Part shown: positions 8,802 to 18,898 of the stretch, one piece after another
Layout of the letters: the number at the start of each line of letters is the position of its first letter
Position numbering within the stretch: the stretch's first letter is position 1
Assembly: GCF_040797425.1 (NCBI RefSeq)
Contig: NZ_JBFNEH010000007.1
Location: forward strand, 1-64,000
Direction: 5' to 3'
DNA length: 64,000 bases
Origin: Symbiobacterium sp040797425
GTDB taxonomy: Bacteria; Bacillota; Sulfobacillia; Symbiobacteriales; Symbiobacteriaceae
Made by a program: the position numbers and the translations under genes
Notes under the pieces: generated by a model
Databases searched by the model: none
Told to the model about the DNA's origin: nothing
Seen by the model: the letters and a program-made list of their open reading frames with translations, nothing else

Positions 8802-8949
8802 GCGGGCTTCCGAACCTTTTGCGTGCGCGCAACGTCTCAATAATAGGGAGCGGAAGGGGCGTCGACGCTCGCCGGAGTCGTCGGCGCCTCCTTGCCTTGG
8901 CGGTACGGCCCAGGAAGCGACGCTGGCCGCGCGAAGGAGGCATGACGGG

Positions 8950-9465
8950 TTGAACATGCGCAGGGGCGAGGAGCCTTCGGCTCGCACCATCCAGTTGCTG
9001 GTGAGCTACGCCATTCGCTACCCCGAAATCGCTGCGGTGCGGTACGATCCGGTGCACCAGGCCCTGCGGCTTTCCTTCCTCGTGAAGGGTCCTCTGGAGG
9101 ACGACGAGTTCGCCGCTGCCGAGGCCCGTATCCGGGAATCGCTCGAGGTCTACCACCTGATCCACCAGCGGGTCGCCACCCTGGTGGAGGTGACCCGGTC
9201 GACGTTCGGGGAACTGAGCACCGTTGTGGTGGGGCGCGACGTGCAGAGCCTTACCCCGGAGGAACTCTACGCCGTGGTGGAGGTCGTGCGCAACGTCTTC
9301 GCGAACCGGGTGCTCGCGGAGCCCCTTGAGTACTTCGGCGAGGAGGAACTGATGGCGCAGGACGAGCTGATCGAGGAGGTCATGGCCTCGGTCAGCGGCC
9401 GGCGGCAGCCGCCCAACCTCATCGCCATCCGGGAGAATGGCAGGCTGCTCATTTTCGAGAAGTGA
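8950..9465 (+). CDS. Conserved hypothetical protein, 171 aa
   Basis: TTG start at 8950, 9 nt from AAGGAGG (ATG at 8956 is an alternative, less well spaced). The soluble product has alternating strands and helices (AVRYDPVHQALRLSFLV..., ELSTVVVGRDVQSLTPEEL) and a final short beta segment (NGRLLIFEK). No catalytic motif seen. It sits between rny and ymdB, where Bacillus has no gene, and is followed by a 14-bp hairpin. Confidence 0.7.
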   Translation: MNMRRGEEPSARTIQLLVSYAIRYPEIAAVRYDPVHQALRLSFLVKGPLEDDEFAAAEARIRESLEVYHLIHQRVATLVEVTRSTFGELSTVVVGRDVQSLTPEELYAVVEVVRNVFANRVLAEPLEYFGEEELMAQDELIEEVMASVSGRRQPPNLIAIRENGRLLIFEK

Positions 9466-9480
9466 GCGGCGTTACGGCCG

Positions 9481-9519
9481 GGGGGCCGGCGGACCCCATG
9501 CGGGAGTCCGCCGGCCCCC
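9481..9519 (+). terminator. 14-bp perfect hairpin between genes
   Basis: GGGGGCCGGCGGAC (9481-9494) is fully complementary to 9506-9519 with an 11-nt loop. The T-tract is weak (TGCGCGTTCC), but the position just after a stop codon suits a terminator. Confidence 0.55.
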
Positions 9520-9684
9520 TGCGCGTTCCGAACTGGGCAGGCGAAGTTGCGAACTTTTGCGCCACTTCCTACGTATTGATGGGTGAGCGCACGAAACCGA
9601 ACGGTCCGAGCCCGGGCACCGCCCGGTCAGGTATAATAAACTATCATGACCGGTTGGCCGGGATGTGGACTGGGGGCGCTCGCC

Positions 9685-10506
9685 TTGCGAATTCTGTTTT
9701 TCGGCGACGTGTACGGACGAGTCGGACGGGAGGTGTTGGCACGGCGTATAGGCCCGCTGGTGAAGGAAACGGGCGCCGACGCGGTGATCGTCAACGGGGA
9801 GAACGCAGCCGGCGGCAAGGGCATTACGGCCCAGATCTGCCGCGAGCTGTTCGCCCTGGGGGTGGACGTGATCACCCTGGGCAACCACGCCTGGGATAAA
9901 CGGGAAATCGCCACATATATTGATGAGGAGCCGCGGCTGATCCGCCCGCTCAACTACCCGCCGGGCACGCCGGGAGGCGGATCCTACGTCGTTCGGCGGG
10001 AGGGCCGCCCGGCCCTGGCCGTGGTGCAGGTGCAGGGGCGGGTGTACTCCCCGCAGCTTCTGGAGGATCCATTTCGGGCCGTGGAGGGGGAGGTGGAGCG
10101 CCTCAGGCAGAGCACGCCGATCATCGTTGTCGACTGTCATGCCGACGCCACGTCCGAGAAGCAGGCAATGGGGTGGTTCCTGGACGGCCAGGTGAGCGCG
10201 GTCATCGGGACACACACGCATGTCCAAACCGCTGATGAGGTCGTCCTGCCCGGCGGCACCGCCTACATCACCGACGTGGGCATGTGCGGCCCGTGGGTCT
10301 CTGTGATCGGGGCCGAGCGCGAGCTGGCTTTGGAGCGGTTCCTGACACAGCTGCCCGTGCGGCTGGAGGCGGCGAAAGGGCCGGCGGTGCTGTGTGCGGT
10401 ACTGCTGGAGGTGGACGATCGGACCGGTCGGGCCACGGACATCCGGCGCATCTTCGAGAGAGAAGTGGCGACAGAACCACTTGCTAGTCTCTTTGGAAGA
10501 TGGTAG
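9685..10506 (+). CDS. ymdB: YmdB-type cyclic-nucleotide phosphodiesterase
   Basis: A calcineurin-like metallophosphoesterase of 273 residues. Metal-ligand motifs are visible in order: FFGDVYGRVG, NGENAAGG, GNHAWD, DCHADATSEK and GTHTHVQTAD. In Bacillus YmdB is a 2',3'-cAMP phosphodiesterase that influences biofilm and motility decisions. TTG at 9685 gives the family N-terminus (RILFFGDV); the ATG at 9646 lies only a few bases from the probable start of transcription of a TATAAT box at 9632-9637. spoVS follows, as in Bacillus. Confidence 0.92.
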   Translation: MRILFFGDVYGRVGREVLARRIGPLVKETGADAVIVNGENAAGGKGITAQICRELFALGVDVITLGNHAWDKREIATYIDEEPRLIRPLNYPPGTPGGGSYVVRREGRPALAVVQVQGRVYSPQLLEDPFRAVEGEVERLRQSTPIIVVDCHADATSEKQAMGWFLDGQVSAVIGTHTHVQTADEVVLPGGTAYITDVGMCGPWVSVIGAERELALERFLTQLPVRLEAAKGPAVLCAVLLEVDDRTGRATDIRRIFEREVATEPLASLFGRW

Positions 10507-10556
10507 GATATTAGCAACTCATCAACCACCAAATGCCAGTGGAGGGGACATTGGTT

Positions 10557-10817
10557 ATGGAAGTGCTGAAGGTATCGGCGAAGTCGAGCCCGAACGCGGT
10601 GGCGGGCGCTCTCGCAGGTTGCCTGCGCGAGCGTGGCTCCGCCGAGATCCAGGCAATTGGTGCAGGAGCGCTCAACCAGGCGGTCAAGGCGGTGGCAATC
10701 GCCCGCGGGTTCGTTGCCCCCAGCGGTGTCGATCTGATCTGCATCCCGGCGTTCACCGATCTCAAGATCGATGGCGAGGAGCGGACGGCCATCAAGTTGA
10801 TCGTGGAGCCGCGGTAG
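10557..10817 (+). CDS. spoVS: Stage V sporulation protein S
   Basis: 86 residues, nearly identical over its length to Bacillus SpoVS (MEVLKVSAKSSPNAVAGAL ... IKLIVEPR), an Alba-like small protein needed for late sporulation and coat assembly. The ATG at 10557 matches the family start; GGAGGG lies 10 nt upstream. A hairpin terminator follows about 40 bp downstream. Confidence 0.97.
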   Translation: MEVLKVSAKSSPNAVAGALAGCLRERGSAEIQAIGAGALNQAVKAVAIARGFVAPSGVDLICIPAFTDLKIDGEERTAIKLIVEPR

Positions 10818-10858
10818 GTTCTCAGCGGAGGGTGGAGCGGAAAGGCGTTGGAACATAC

Positions 10859-10892
10859 ACCGCCCGGCCCGTCAGGGTCGGGCGGTCTTCTG
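10859..10892 (+). terminator. Intrinsic terminator after spoVS
   Basis: ACCGCCCG (10859-10866) pairs with CGGGCGGT (10879-10886), followed by CTTCTGT. Confidence 0.7.
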
Positions 10893-11006
10893 TACTTCCG
10901 GGAGGGTGCACCCTTGCGCGGCGAATTTTGCTCCCGGAAAAAGGGATTCGCCCTGCCAGATGGAAACACTCCTACGGGCACGCTACGCAGGAGGGAGCAC
11001 GGCAAA

Positions 11007-11981
11007 ATGGACTTTCTGAGAGAGGCGGTGGCGCTGCACAAGCGCTGCCCGGTGATCGACGGGCATGCGGATTCGGTGCTTGCAGTGCTCGGCGGCCAGC
11101 GCACGCTGATCCAGCGCTCGGACAAGGGCCACATCGACTGGCCCCGGGCACGGGAGGGCGGGTTGACCTGCACCGTTCAGGCGGCCTGGATCGATCCGGT
11201 GTACTACCCGGTGGCTGCCCGGCGGGTGGGCGAGGCCATCGACGGGCTGCTGCGGCAGATTGCCGCCGGTGAAGGCGTGCGGCTGGCCCTGCGGGCAGAG
11301 GACATCACGGCCGCCCACGAAGACGGCGGACTGGCGGTGCTGCTCAACATCGAGGGGGCCGAGGGCATTCAGGGGTCCCTGGCGCTCCTGCGCAACTACT
11401 ACCGGCTCGGTGTGCGCATGATGGGCCTGGTGTGGAACCATCGGAATGAGGTGGCCGAGGGCGTGGGCGAACCCGAATCGGGCGGAGGTCTCACCCGCTT
11501 CGGGCGGGAGGTCGTGCGCGAGATGAACCGGCTGGGCATGCTGATCGACCTGGCCCACATCACGCCGCGGGGCTTCTTTGACGTGCTGGAGCTGTCTGAG
11601 GACCCGGTGCTCTTCACGCACGGCAACTGCCACGCACTGCACGAGCACCCCCGGAACCTCACCGATGAGCAGATCAAGGCCCTGGCCAGCCACGGCGGGG
11701 TGTTCGGCGTCTCCTTCGTCGCCAGCTTCATGGGGAAGGAGAAGGCCTCGCTCACGACGGTGGCCGATCACATCGACCACGTCTGCCAGCTGCTCGGCAA
11801 CGCCGACCACGTCGGGCTCGGCTCCGATTTCGACGGTGCCGACATGCCGCCAGGGCTGGAGGACGTCACCCGCCTGCCGGAACTCACCGCCGAGTTGCTC
11901 CGCCGGGGTTACCGGGAGGAGGACATGGCCAAGGTGCTCGGCGGCAACTACCTCCGGGTGTTCCGGCAAGTGCTCGGCTAG
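11007..11981 (+). CDS. Membrane dipeptidase family protein (peptidase M19)
   Basis: A 324-residue zinc dipeptidase of the renal-dipeptidase family, which cleaves dipeptides including D-residues. The first metal motif DGHAD is near residue 18, the bridging Glu is in LLNIEGAEG, the second half of the metal site lies around LFTHGNCHALHEHPRN, and GLGSDFDGAD is near the C-terminus. No signal peptide: despite the family name it is probably cytoplasmic. ATG at 11007 has AGGAGGG 11 nt upstream; the longer open frame upstream runs through the spoVS terminator and is not used. pepA follows by 48 bp. Confidence 0.9.
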   Translation: MDFLREAVALHKRCPVIDGHADSVLAVLGGQRTLIQRSDKGHIDWPRAREGGLTCTVQAAWIDPVYYPVAARRVGEAIDGLLRQIAAGEGVRLALRAEDITAAHEDGGLAVLLNIEGAEGIQGSLALLRNYYRLGVRMMGLVWNHRNEVAEGVGEPESGGGLTRFGREVVREMNRLGMLIDLAHITPRGFFDVLELSEDPVLFTHGNCHALHEHPRNLTDEQIKALASHGGVFGVSFVASFMGKEKASLTTVADHIDHVCQLLGNADHVGLGSDFDGADMPPGLEDVTRLPELTAELLRRGYREEDMAKVLGGNYLRVFRQVLG

Positions 11982-12029
11982 CCGCCCGTCTGCGTGGCGC
12001 GGAATTCGACTGCAAGGAGGCAGCGCATC

Positions 12030-13505
12030 GTGAAGGTAGCAGTATCGAACCAGGCTCTGACCGAGATCGCTGTCGACGTACTGATCCTGCCCCTCACCGA
12101 GGGGACGCCGGCGCCGGCCGAGGTGAACGAGGCGCTGGATGGCCTGTGCGCTCAGGTGGTGGGTGCGGACTTCAAGGGCGAGATGGGCGAAACCGTCCTG
12201 CTCTATACCGCCGGGAAGCTGCCGGCGCGCAAGGTGCTGCTCCTGGGGTTGGGCAAGGCGGAGAAGGTGACCAATCGAAGCCTGAGGCGTGCGGCGGGCA
12301 TCGGGGCGCGGGCCGCCCGGCGCAGCGGTGGCCGGAGCATCGCCTTCGCCCAGCCGCAGTCGGTGGCGCTGGCGCCCGCCGAGGCCGCCCGGTTCATCAC
12401 GGAGGGCGTCCTGCACGGCCTGTACCGGTTGCCCAGCTGGAAGACCGAGCGCAAGGAGCAGCCCGAGGTCGAGGCCGTGCAGATTCTCGGCGGGGATGAG
12501 GTCGCCGCCGGCGTCGAGTGGGGCCGCGCCGTGGCCGAGGGCGTCAACCTCGCCCGCGGCCTCGCCTGGACTCCGGGCAACCACATGACGGCGACCATGC
12601 TGGCCGAGCGGGCCGTTCTGATGTGCCGCGAGTGCGGCATCGAAGTGACAGTCTACGACAGGAAAGGCTGTGAGGAGCTGGGCCTGGGCCTGCTGCTGGC
12701 GGTCAACCAGGGGTCGCGGGAGGAGCCGCGGTTCATCGTGATGCGGTACAAGGGCGCCGGCGGCCAGGGTCCCTGGCTCGGGCTGGTGGGCAAGGGGCTC
12801 ACCTTCGACTCCGGCGGCATCTCCATCAAGCCCACCGACGGCATGTGGAACATGAAGATGGACATGGGCGGCGCCGCCGCGGTGATCGGCGCGCTGCGGG
12901 CGATCGCCCGGCTGAAGATCCGGGCCGACGTGATGGGCGTGATCCCGGCCACCGACAACATGCCCGACGGCGGCTCGTACAAGCCCGGCGACGTGATCGC
13001 GGGCCTGTCGGGCAAGACGGTGGAGATCCGCTCCACTGACGCCGAGGGCCGCCTGATCCTCGCCGACGGTCTGGCCTACGCCGCCAGGAACGGCTGCCAG
13101 AAGATCATTACGGCCTCAACCCTCACTGGTGCCGCGAACATCGCACTGGGCCCGATCCGCTTCGGCCTCGTGGCCAACGACGACGCGTGGGAGGACGAGG
13201 TTTACGAGGCGGCCGAGGCGGCCGGCGAGCGCGGCTGGCGTCTGCCCCACGACGAGGAGTACTACGACCTCCTGAAGTCGCCCATCGCCGACATGATCAA
13301 CGGCACCCGGAACCGGGCGGCGGGCACGGTGGCGGGGGGCCTTTTCCTGATGCGGCACGTGGGCAACACCCCGTGCGTGCACATGGACATCGCGGCCCTG
13401 GCCTGGAAGAGCCCCGGCGACGAGTACGAGGACGAGGGGGCGACGGGCGCCGGCACGCGTACCTTCGTCGAGGCGGCGCGGCGGTTTGCGGAGGGTTCGC
13501 ACTAG
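12030..13505 (+). CDS. pepA: Leucyl aminopeptidase (M17)
   Basis: 491 residues, a hexameric two-metal aminopeptidase that removes N-terminal residues from peptides. The catalytic domain carries LVGKGLTFDSGGISIKP, KMDMGGAAAV, TDNMPDGGSYKPGD and the family signature STDAEGRLILADGL. The N-terminal ~160 residues are the usual macro-like domain. GTG at 12030 has AAGGAGG 9 nt upstream. It forms a peptide-degradation pair with the dipeptidase upstream. Confidence 0.95.
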   Translation: MKVAVSNQALTEIAVDVLILPLTEGTPAPAEVNEALDGLCAQVVGADFKGEMGETVLLYTAGKLPARKVLLLGLGKAEKVTNRSLRRAAGIGARAARRSGGRSIAFAQPQSVALAPAEAARFITEGVLHGLYRLPSWKTERKEQPEVEAVQILGGDEVAAGVEWGRAVAEGVNLARGLAWTPGNHMTATMLAERAVLMCRECGIEVTVYDRKGCEELGLGLLLAVNQGSREEPRFIVMRYKGAGGQGPWLGLVGKGLTFDSGGISIKPTDGMWNMKMDMGGAAAVIGALRAIARLKIRADVMGVIPATDNMPDGGSYKPGDVIAGLSGKTVEIRSTDAEGRLILADGLAYAARNGCQKIITASTLTGAANIALGPIRFGLVANDDAWEDEVYEAAEAAGERGWRLPHDEEYYDLLKSPIADMINGTRNRAAGTVAGGLFLMRHVGNTPCVHMDIAALAWKSPGDEYEDEGATGAGTRTFVEAARRFAEGSH

Positions 13506-13506
13506 C

Positions 13507-14382
13507 ATGGAGCACATCCCCATGCCGCCGCCCGCCGGACGGGCGGACCTGCACAACCACACGACGGTCTCCGACGGCACCCTCAGCCCCGCCGAGCAGG
13601 TGCGCTGGGCAGCCGCCCAGGGGCTGGCCGCCGTGGCCATCACCGACCACGACAGCATTGGGGGCTGGGCGGAGGCCAGGGCCGCCGCACAGGAGGCCGG
13701 GATCGAGTTCGTCCCCGGCGTGGAGCTCTCCACCGAGGTCGGGAAGATCGAGGTGCACATCCTGGGCTACTACTTGGACCCGGACGAGCCGGGGATGGCG
13801 GAACTGCTTCGGCGCATGCGGGGCGGCCGCCGGAACCGGGTGGCCCAGGTGGTGGCGAAGCTGCACGAACTGGGGCTCCGGGAGGTCTCCCTGGAGCGGA
13901 TTCTGGAGCGGGGAGGCGAGTCGGTGGGCCGGCCGCACGTCGCCGCCGAACTGGTGGAGATCGGCGCGGTCGGGTCGCTGAAGGAGGCCTTCGAACGCTT
14001 CCTGGACCGGGGGCGCCCGGCTTACGTTCCCCGCCCGAAGCTGGAGCCGGCCGAGGCCATCGCCGCAGTGAGGCGGGCCGGCGGGGTGCCGGTGCTGGCG
14101 CACCCCGGCCTCATCGGCGACGACCGCTGGGTGCACGAGGCGATCGCGGCGGGCATCATGGGCATCGAGGCCTACCACACAGATCACGACGACCGGCAGC
14201 GCGCTCACTACGCCCGCTGGGGGCGTGAGGCAGGCCTGTTGGTGACCGGCGGCACCGATAGCCACGGGCCCAGGGGAACCCGGACGGTGCTGCCCGGCAG
14301 CGTGAACGTGAGCCTCGAGGTGGTGGAAAAGCTCAAGGCGCTGTCGGCCTGGTACCAGCGGGCGGGAGGCGCCCTGGCATAA
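13507..14382 (+). CDS. PHP-domain phosphoesterase (TrpH/RNase AM-like)
   Basis: 291 residues, beginning two bases after the pepA stop. The PHP metal motifs are present: ADLHNHTTVSDG, ITDHDSI, an HILGYYL segment, a later PVLAHPGL and TGGTDSHGP at the end. Related enzymes are 3',5'-nucleoside bisphosphate phosphatases and 5'-3' exonucleases (TrpH/YciV). The exact substrate cannot be read from sequence. Confidence 0.88.
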   Translation: MEHIPMPPPAGRADLHNHTTVSDGTLSPAEQVRWAAAQGLAAVAITDHDSIGGWAEARAAAQEAGIEFVPGVELSTEVGKIEVHILGYYLDPDEPGMAELLRRMRGGRRNRVAQVVAKLHELGLREVSLERILERGGESVGRPHVAAELVEIGAVGSLKEAFERFLDRGRPAYVPRPKLEPAEAIAAVRRAGGVPVLAHPGLIGDDRWVHEAIAAGIMGIEAYHTDHDDRQRAHYARWGREAGLLVTGGTDSHGPRGTRTVLPGSVNVSLEVVEKLKALSAWYQRAGGALA

Positions 14383-14439
14383 TTGCGCCACCGGTGGGGT
14401 AAACTACCCTGGAGCACACCGCGCCAGGGGAGGGCGAAC

Positions 14440-14709
14440 GTGAGCTACGACGAGACGCAGGCCCTGCGCGACCGTATGCGCCTGCTGGAGGAGCGAGTGC
14501 GGGGGCTCCGGACGAGCCGCCGGATTCTGATGAATCTACTGGCCGCCAAGGAGCGGGAAAACCGCGCCCTGATTGCCCGCCTGGAGGCGGAGAACGGCCG
14601 CCTCCAGCGGCAGAGCGCCCGCTTCGCCCGGGCGGTACTGGAGCGCAACATCCGGATCGTGCGCCTGGAGGAGTCGCTGCGGCGACAGAATGACGTCTCG
14701 CTGGGTTAG
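14440..14709 (+). CDS. Small coiled-coil protein, 89 aa
   Basis: GTG start with CAGGGGAGGG upstream. The product is Arg/Glu/Leu-rich, a continuous predicted coiled coil from about residue 8 (LRDRMRLLEERVRGLR) to the end. No other domain. It follows the PHP gene by 57 bp and ends at a strong terminator. Function unknown. Confidence 0.65.
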   Translation: MSYDETQALRDRMRLLEERVRGLRTSRRILMNLLAAKERENRALIARLEAENGRLQRQSARFARAVLERNIRIVRLEESLRRQNDVSLG

Positions 14710-14735
14710 CGTCCGGCCGCGGCGCCCCAAGGCGC

Positions 14736-14771
14736 GGACGAGCGCCCCCGGAAAACCGGGGGCGCTCGTCC
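14736..14771 (+). terminator. 16-bp perfect terminator hairpin
   Basis: 14736-14751 is fully complementary to 14756-14771 around an AAAA loop, followed by CTTAT. It ends two bases from the stop of the convergent small gene, so it probably terminates both strands. Confidence 0.8.
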
Positions 14772-14772
14772 C

Positions 14773-14970
14773 TTATGTCTGCGGACGCTTACGCCGTGAA
14801 ACGTCAAAGCGGATTTCGCGATCGGGCTGAGGTGGCTCAGGCTTCGACTCCCAGTCAAACACGGGGTCGCCGGCGAAGGCCGGCGGTTCCTCCCGCCATC
14901 CCGGCGGGACCGCCTCCCTCAGGCTCAGGACGGAGCCGCCGTTCCGGATCGGCTTGCGCTTCTCGGTCAC
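14773..14970 (-). CDS. Small hypothetical protein, 65 aa
   Basis: GTG at 14970 with GGGAGGTG upstream; an in-frame GTG at 14979 overlaps that site. The product (MTEKRKPIRNGGSVLSL...) is rich in Pro and charged residues, with a basic C-terminus (DVSRRKRPQT). No recognised domain. The good ribosome site and the terminator placement support it as real. Confidence 0.5.
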   Translation of the reverse strand: MTEKRKPIRNGGSVLSLREAVPPGWREEPPAFAGDPVFDWESKPEPPQPDREIRFDVSRRKRPQT

Positions 14971-15080
14971 GAGCTCCACCTCCCGTGCGATCCTTCTGGC
15001 ACCATTGTACCAAGTGGCTCAGGCGAAGTGAAGGCTTAGGGCGCTGTTCCCAGCGCATGGGTAGTCTTTACTTCCGCTGA

Positions 15081-15102
15081 ACGTTTCATCCCACTGAAAC
15101 GT
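15081..15102 (+). promoter_or_regulatory. Inverted repeat upstream of the MoxR operon (candidate operator)
   Basis: ACGTTTCA (15081-15088), six bases, TGAAACGT (15095-15102): a perfect 8-bp dyad about 60 bp before the moxR start, in an AT-richer patch. The spacing suits a dimeric regulator. No bound protein can be named. Confidence 0.35.
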
Positions 15103-15163
15103 CAGTTCAGTAGAACGTGGGACCCGTGGAACACGGCAGTTGTTGTGGACGGGAGGCCGTAAC

Positions 15164-16129
<966 letters not shown>

Positions 16130-17356
16130 GTGCGTCTGGGCGAGCGCGCCGGCTGGGTCTTGGCGGCCGCCCTCGGTCTGCTCGTGGGGGCGCTCTGGCT
16201 GAAGAGCGGCCTCCTATTGCTCATGGCCGCCCTGGTCGCCCTCACCGAAGGGCTCGTGCAGCTCTGGGACCGGTACGGCCTCAGCCGGCTCACGGTGGAG
16301 CGCCGCTTCGACCAGGGCCGCTGCTTCGCCGGGGAGAGCCTCACCCTCACGTATGCGGTGACGAACCGGAAACCGTTGCCCCTCCCGGTGGTGGAAGTGG
16401 AGGAGTCGTTCCCCGTCGCGCTGGCGGTCGAGTCGGAGCGGATGCGGTTTCAGACGCTGGCGCGCCACCGGCTGCTGCTGCGCTTTGCCCTGGGGCCGTA
16501 CCAGCGGGTCGAGCGTCGCCTCACGGTGCGGGCGACCCGCCGGGGGGCTTACCGCCTGGGGCCGGCCGTACTCCGTACCGGCGATCCCTTCGGCTTCACC
16601 TCCCGGCAGCAGGAGGTGGGCCCGTCGGACCTGCTGCTGGTCTACCCGCGGGTGCTGCCGCTGGAGCAGGTGGGGCTGCCGGCGCGCCGCCCCTTCGGCG
16701 ACCTTGCCTCCCGCGACCGGCTGTTCGCCGATCCGCTCCGGTTCGCCGGGGTGCGGGACTACCGCCCCGGTGACCCCCTCAACCAGGTTCACTGGAAGGC
16801 GACCGCGGCCTCGGGACGGCTGCAGGTGCGGCTGTTGGACCCGTCCAGCAACCTGGGGCTGGCAGTCTTCCTCAACATGTGGTCTTATGACCATTTCTGG
16901 GAGGGCGACGACGCCGACTCGCTGGAGGCGGGGGTAACGCTCGCCGCCTCCATCCTGGGCTGGGCCGACGAGCACGGGGTGCCGGTGGGCCTCTACGCCA
17001 ACGGCCCGGTCTACCAGTGGGGCTTCAGCCTGCGCCTGCCCCCGGCCAGGGGCGCGGACGTGCTGGTGCAGGGGCTGGAGGGTCTGGCCCGGCTGCAGAC
17101 CGGCTCGCCGCAGCCGCTCTGGGACCTGATGACGCTGGAGGTTCCGGCCCTGCCCTACGGCACGTCGCTGGTGGTGATCACCCGGCAGGTGGGGAGCGAC
17201 CTGGCGGCGGCCGTGATGCGGGCGCAGCGGTCCGGCCGGCCCGTGACGCTGGTGGTGACCGCGCCCGAACCGGTCGCCTTACCGGATTTGCCGGGCGTGA
17301 CCGTCTACCGGGTGGGTGGGGAGGAGGGTCTTCATGGCGCGGTTCTGGCGCAGTAG
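16130..17356 (+). CDS. DUF58 domain protein
   Basis: 408 residues; two N-terminal membrane segments (residues ~9-40), then a beta-rich region and the DUF58 core with the typical FAGVRDYRPGDPLNQVHWKATA motif split around residue 205. DUF58 proteins accompany MoxR ATPases and resemble VWA domains; they are thought to act in envelope-linked complex assembly. GTG start abuts the moxR stop; the end overlaps the next gene by 23 bp. Confidence 0.88.
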   Translation: MRLGERAGWVLAAALGLLVGALWLKSGLLLLMAALVALTEGLVQLWDRYGLSRLTVERRFDQGRCFAGESLTLTYAVTNRKPLPLPVVEVEESFPVALAVESERMRFQTLARHRLLLRFALGPYQRVERRLTVRATRRGAYRLGPAVLRTGDPFGFTSRQQEVGPSDLLLVYPRVLPLEQVGLPARRPFGDLASRDRLFADPLRFAGVRDYRPGDPLNQVHWKATAASGRLQVRLLDPSSNLGLAVFLNMWSYDHFWEGDDADSLEAGVTLAASILGWADEHGVPVGLYANGPVYQWGFSLRLPPARGADVLVQGLEGLARLQTGSPQPLWDLMTLEVPALPYGTSLVVITRQVGSDLAAAVMRAQRSGRPVTLVVTAPEPVALPDLPGVTVYRVGGEEGLHGAVLAQ

Positions 17357-18734
17357 CGGCACCTGGCTCCCCTGGCTGCTGGCCGGCGTGGTGGAGGTGG
17401 CGGCGGTGACCCCCTGGCTGCTGCTCCTCTACGCGGCCGCTGACGACCCGGCGTGGTTGGCCGCCGTGCCTGGCCTGTGGCTGCCGCTGGCTGTCTTCCT
17501 CACCGCTGCGGTCTGGCAGTCGGTCCAGCAGGGCGACCGGCGCTGGATGCGGGTGGTGGGACTGCTGGCGGGCACGGCGCTCGCCTACCTTGCCGCCTAT
17601 GCCCTGCTGCCCGGTGCGCAGCGGGCGGGGCTGCTGGCCGCCAACCCCGCCGTGGCGTTTATTCCGGTGGCCGTGTACCTGTGGTTCCGCAGCGCCCGCC
17701 TGGCCATCGAGGGGCTCGCTTACGGCCCCGTGTCCGACCGGGTGGGACCCGTCCTCATCCTGCAGCTCGCCGGCATCATCCTGCTGCTGGCCGTGGGCAG
17801 GGGGCGTGAGAGCGCCGTGCACCTGCTCTTGTTCTGGTCGGTGGTGGCGCTCTTCGCCGCAGGGCTGACCCTGCTGGCGCTCCTGCGGGAGCGGGCGCCG
17901 GCGGAAGGGGGGCCGGGCGCGAAGACGGTCGGCACGCCCGCCTCGCCGGCGGTGACCTGGTTCGTCGTGGCCCTTGTCGCCGTGACGGCGGTGGCGTCAC
18001 AGTTCCTCACGGTGGACCGGCTGGACGCGGTTGTCAGCTTCGCCGGGAGGCTGCTGGCACCGCTGTACAACCTGGTCGTGGCCGTCGTGCTGTTCCTGGC
18101 GCGGATCGTGGGGTACCTCATCGCCCCGTTGGTCGCTCTCCTGGCCCGGCTCATGACCGGGTACGAGCCTCCGGAGCAGCAGGGCGAAGGGGAAGTGGAG
18201 ATCATCCCGCCGGACCCGGTGCCGGAGCGGGGGCCTGCCCTGGACCTCGGTCCGCTGCTGCAGGCGATCGCGTTGCTGGCTGCGCTGGCGGTGGTGGCGG
18301 TGTGGCTGTACCGGCTGACCGCTGTCCGCAGGCGGTCCATGGAGGCGGACGAAGAGCGGGTGAGCCTCGGTTTCTGGTCTTCACTCCGCCAGGATCTGCT
18401 GGCCCTGTTCCGCCGCCGGTCCGCCCCACGGGCGGGAGAGACCGGTCCGGCGGAGGAAGCGGTGCCTCCGGGGAGCCCGCGGGCCCTCTTCCGCCAGCTC
18501 CAGGCCTGGGGTGCACAGCGCGGGCGGCCGCGCCGGCCGGCGGAGACCCCGAACACCTATCAAGTCGCCCTGGCCGCGGCGGAGCCCTCCGCCGGCGAGG
18601 CCAGTGCGGCGGTGACGGCCGTCTACAACCAGGCCCGCTACGGCCCGGTTCCACCGGAACCCGAGGCCGTGGCCCGTGCCGCCCGACTGCTCCGCGAGTG
18701 CTGCGCGGAAGACGCCGGGAAGACGCGCCCCTAG
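17334..18734 (+). CDS. Multi-spanning membrane protein with C-terminal DUF4129-like region
   Basis: 466 residues with six to eight hydrophobic segments in the first ~260, one more near residues 305-325, then a cytoplasmic tail ending in an AETPNTYQVAL segment that resembles the TPxEY motif of DUF4129. MoxR-DUF58 operons usually encode a TgpA-like protein here with a transglutaminase domain between the membrane part and DUF4129. That domain is absent: no Cys-His-Asp set is visible and the only cysteines are at the very end. Confidence 0.7.
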   Translation: MARFWRSSGTWLPWLLAGVVEVAAVTPWLLLLYAAADDPAWLAAVPGLWLPLAVFLTAAVWQSVQQGDRRWMRVVGLLAGTALAYLAAYALLPGAQRAGLLAANPAVAFIPVAVYLWFRSARLAIEGLAYGPVSDRVGPVLILQLAGIILLLAVGRGRESAVHLLLFWSVVALFAAGLTLLALLRERAPAEGGPGAKTVGTPASPAVTWFVVALVAVTAVASQFLTVDRLDAVVSFAGRLLAPLYNLVVAVVLFLARIVGYLIAPLVALLARLMTGYEPPEQQGEGEVEIIPPDPVPERGPALDLGPLLQAIALLAALAVVAVWLYRLTAVRRRSMEADEERVSLGFWSSLRQDLLALFRRRSAPRAGETGPAEEAVPPGSPRALFRQLQAWGAQRGRPRRPAETPNTYQVALAAAEPSAGEASAAVTAVYNQARYGPVPPEPEAVARAARLLRECCAEDAGKTRP

Positions 18735-18776
18735 CCGTCAAGGGGTCACACGCCCGCGTCGCGGACGAGCGAGGGC

Positions 18777-18805
18777 TTCACGCGCATGCCGCCCTCACCT
18801 ATAAT
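18777..18805 (+). promoter_or_regulatory. Promoter for the lysR gene
   Basis: TTCACG (18777-18782), 17 bp, TATAAT (18800-18805), about 95 bp before the lysR start. Confidence 0.6.
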
Positions 18806-18898
18806 GAGTGGGAAGTCAACGAGAGCCTTCCCATTCCTTTTTGGCATTCTGTCGTCAACGTCCGGCCGTGTCCGGCCGCTTGCCGAGGGGGGAACCGC

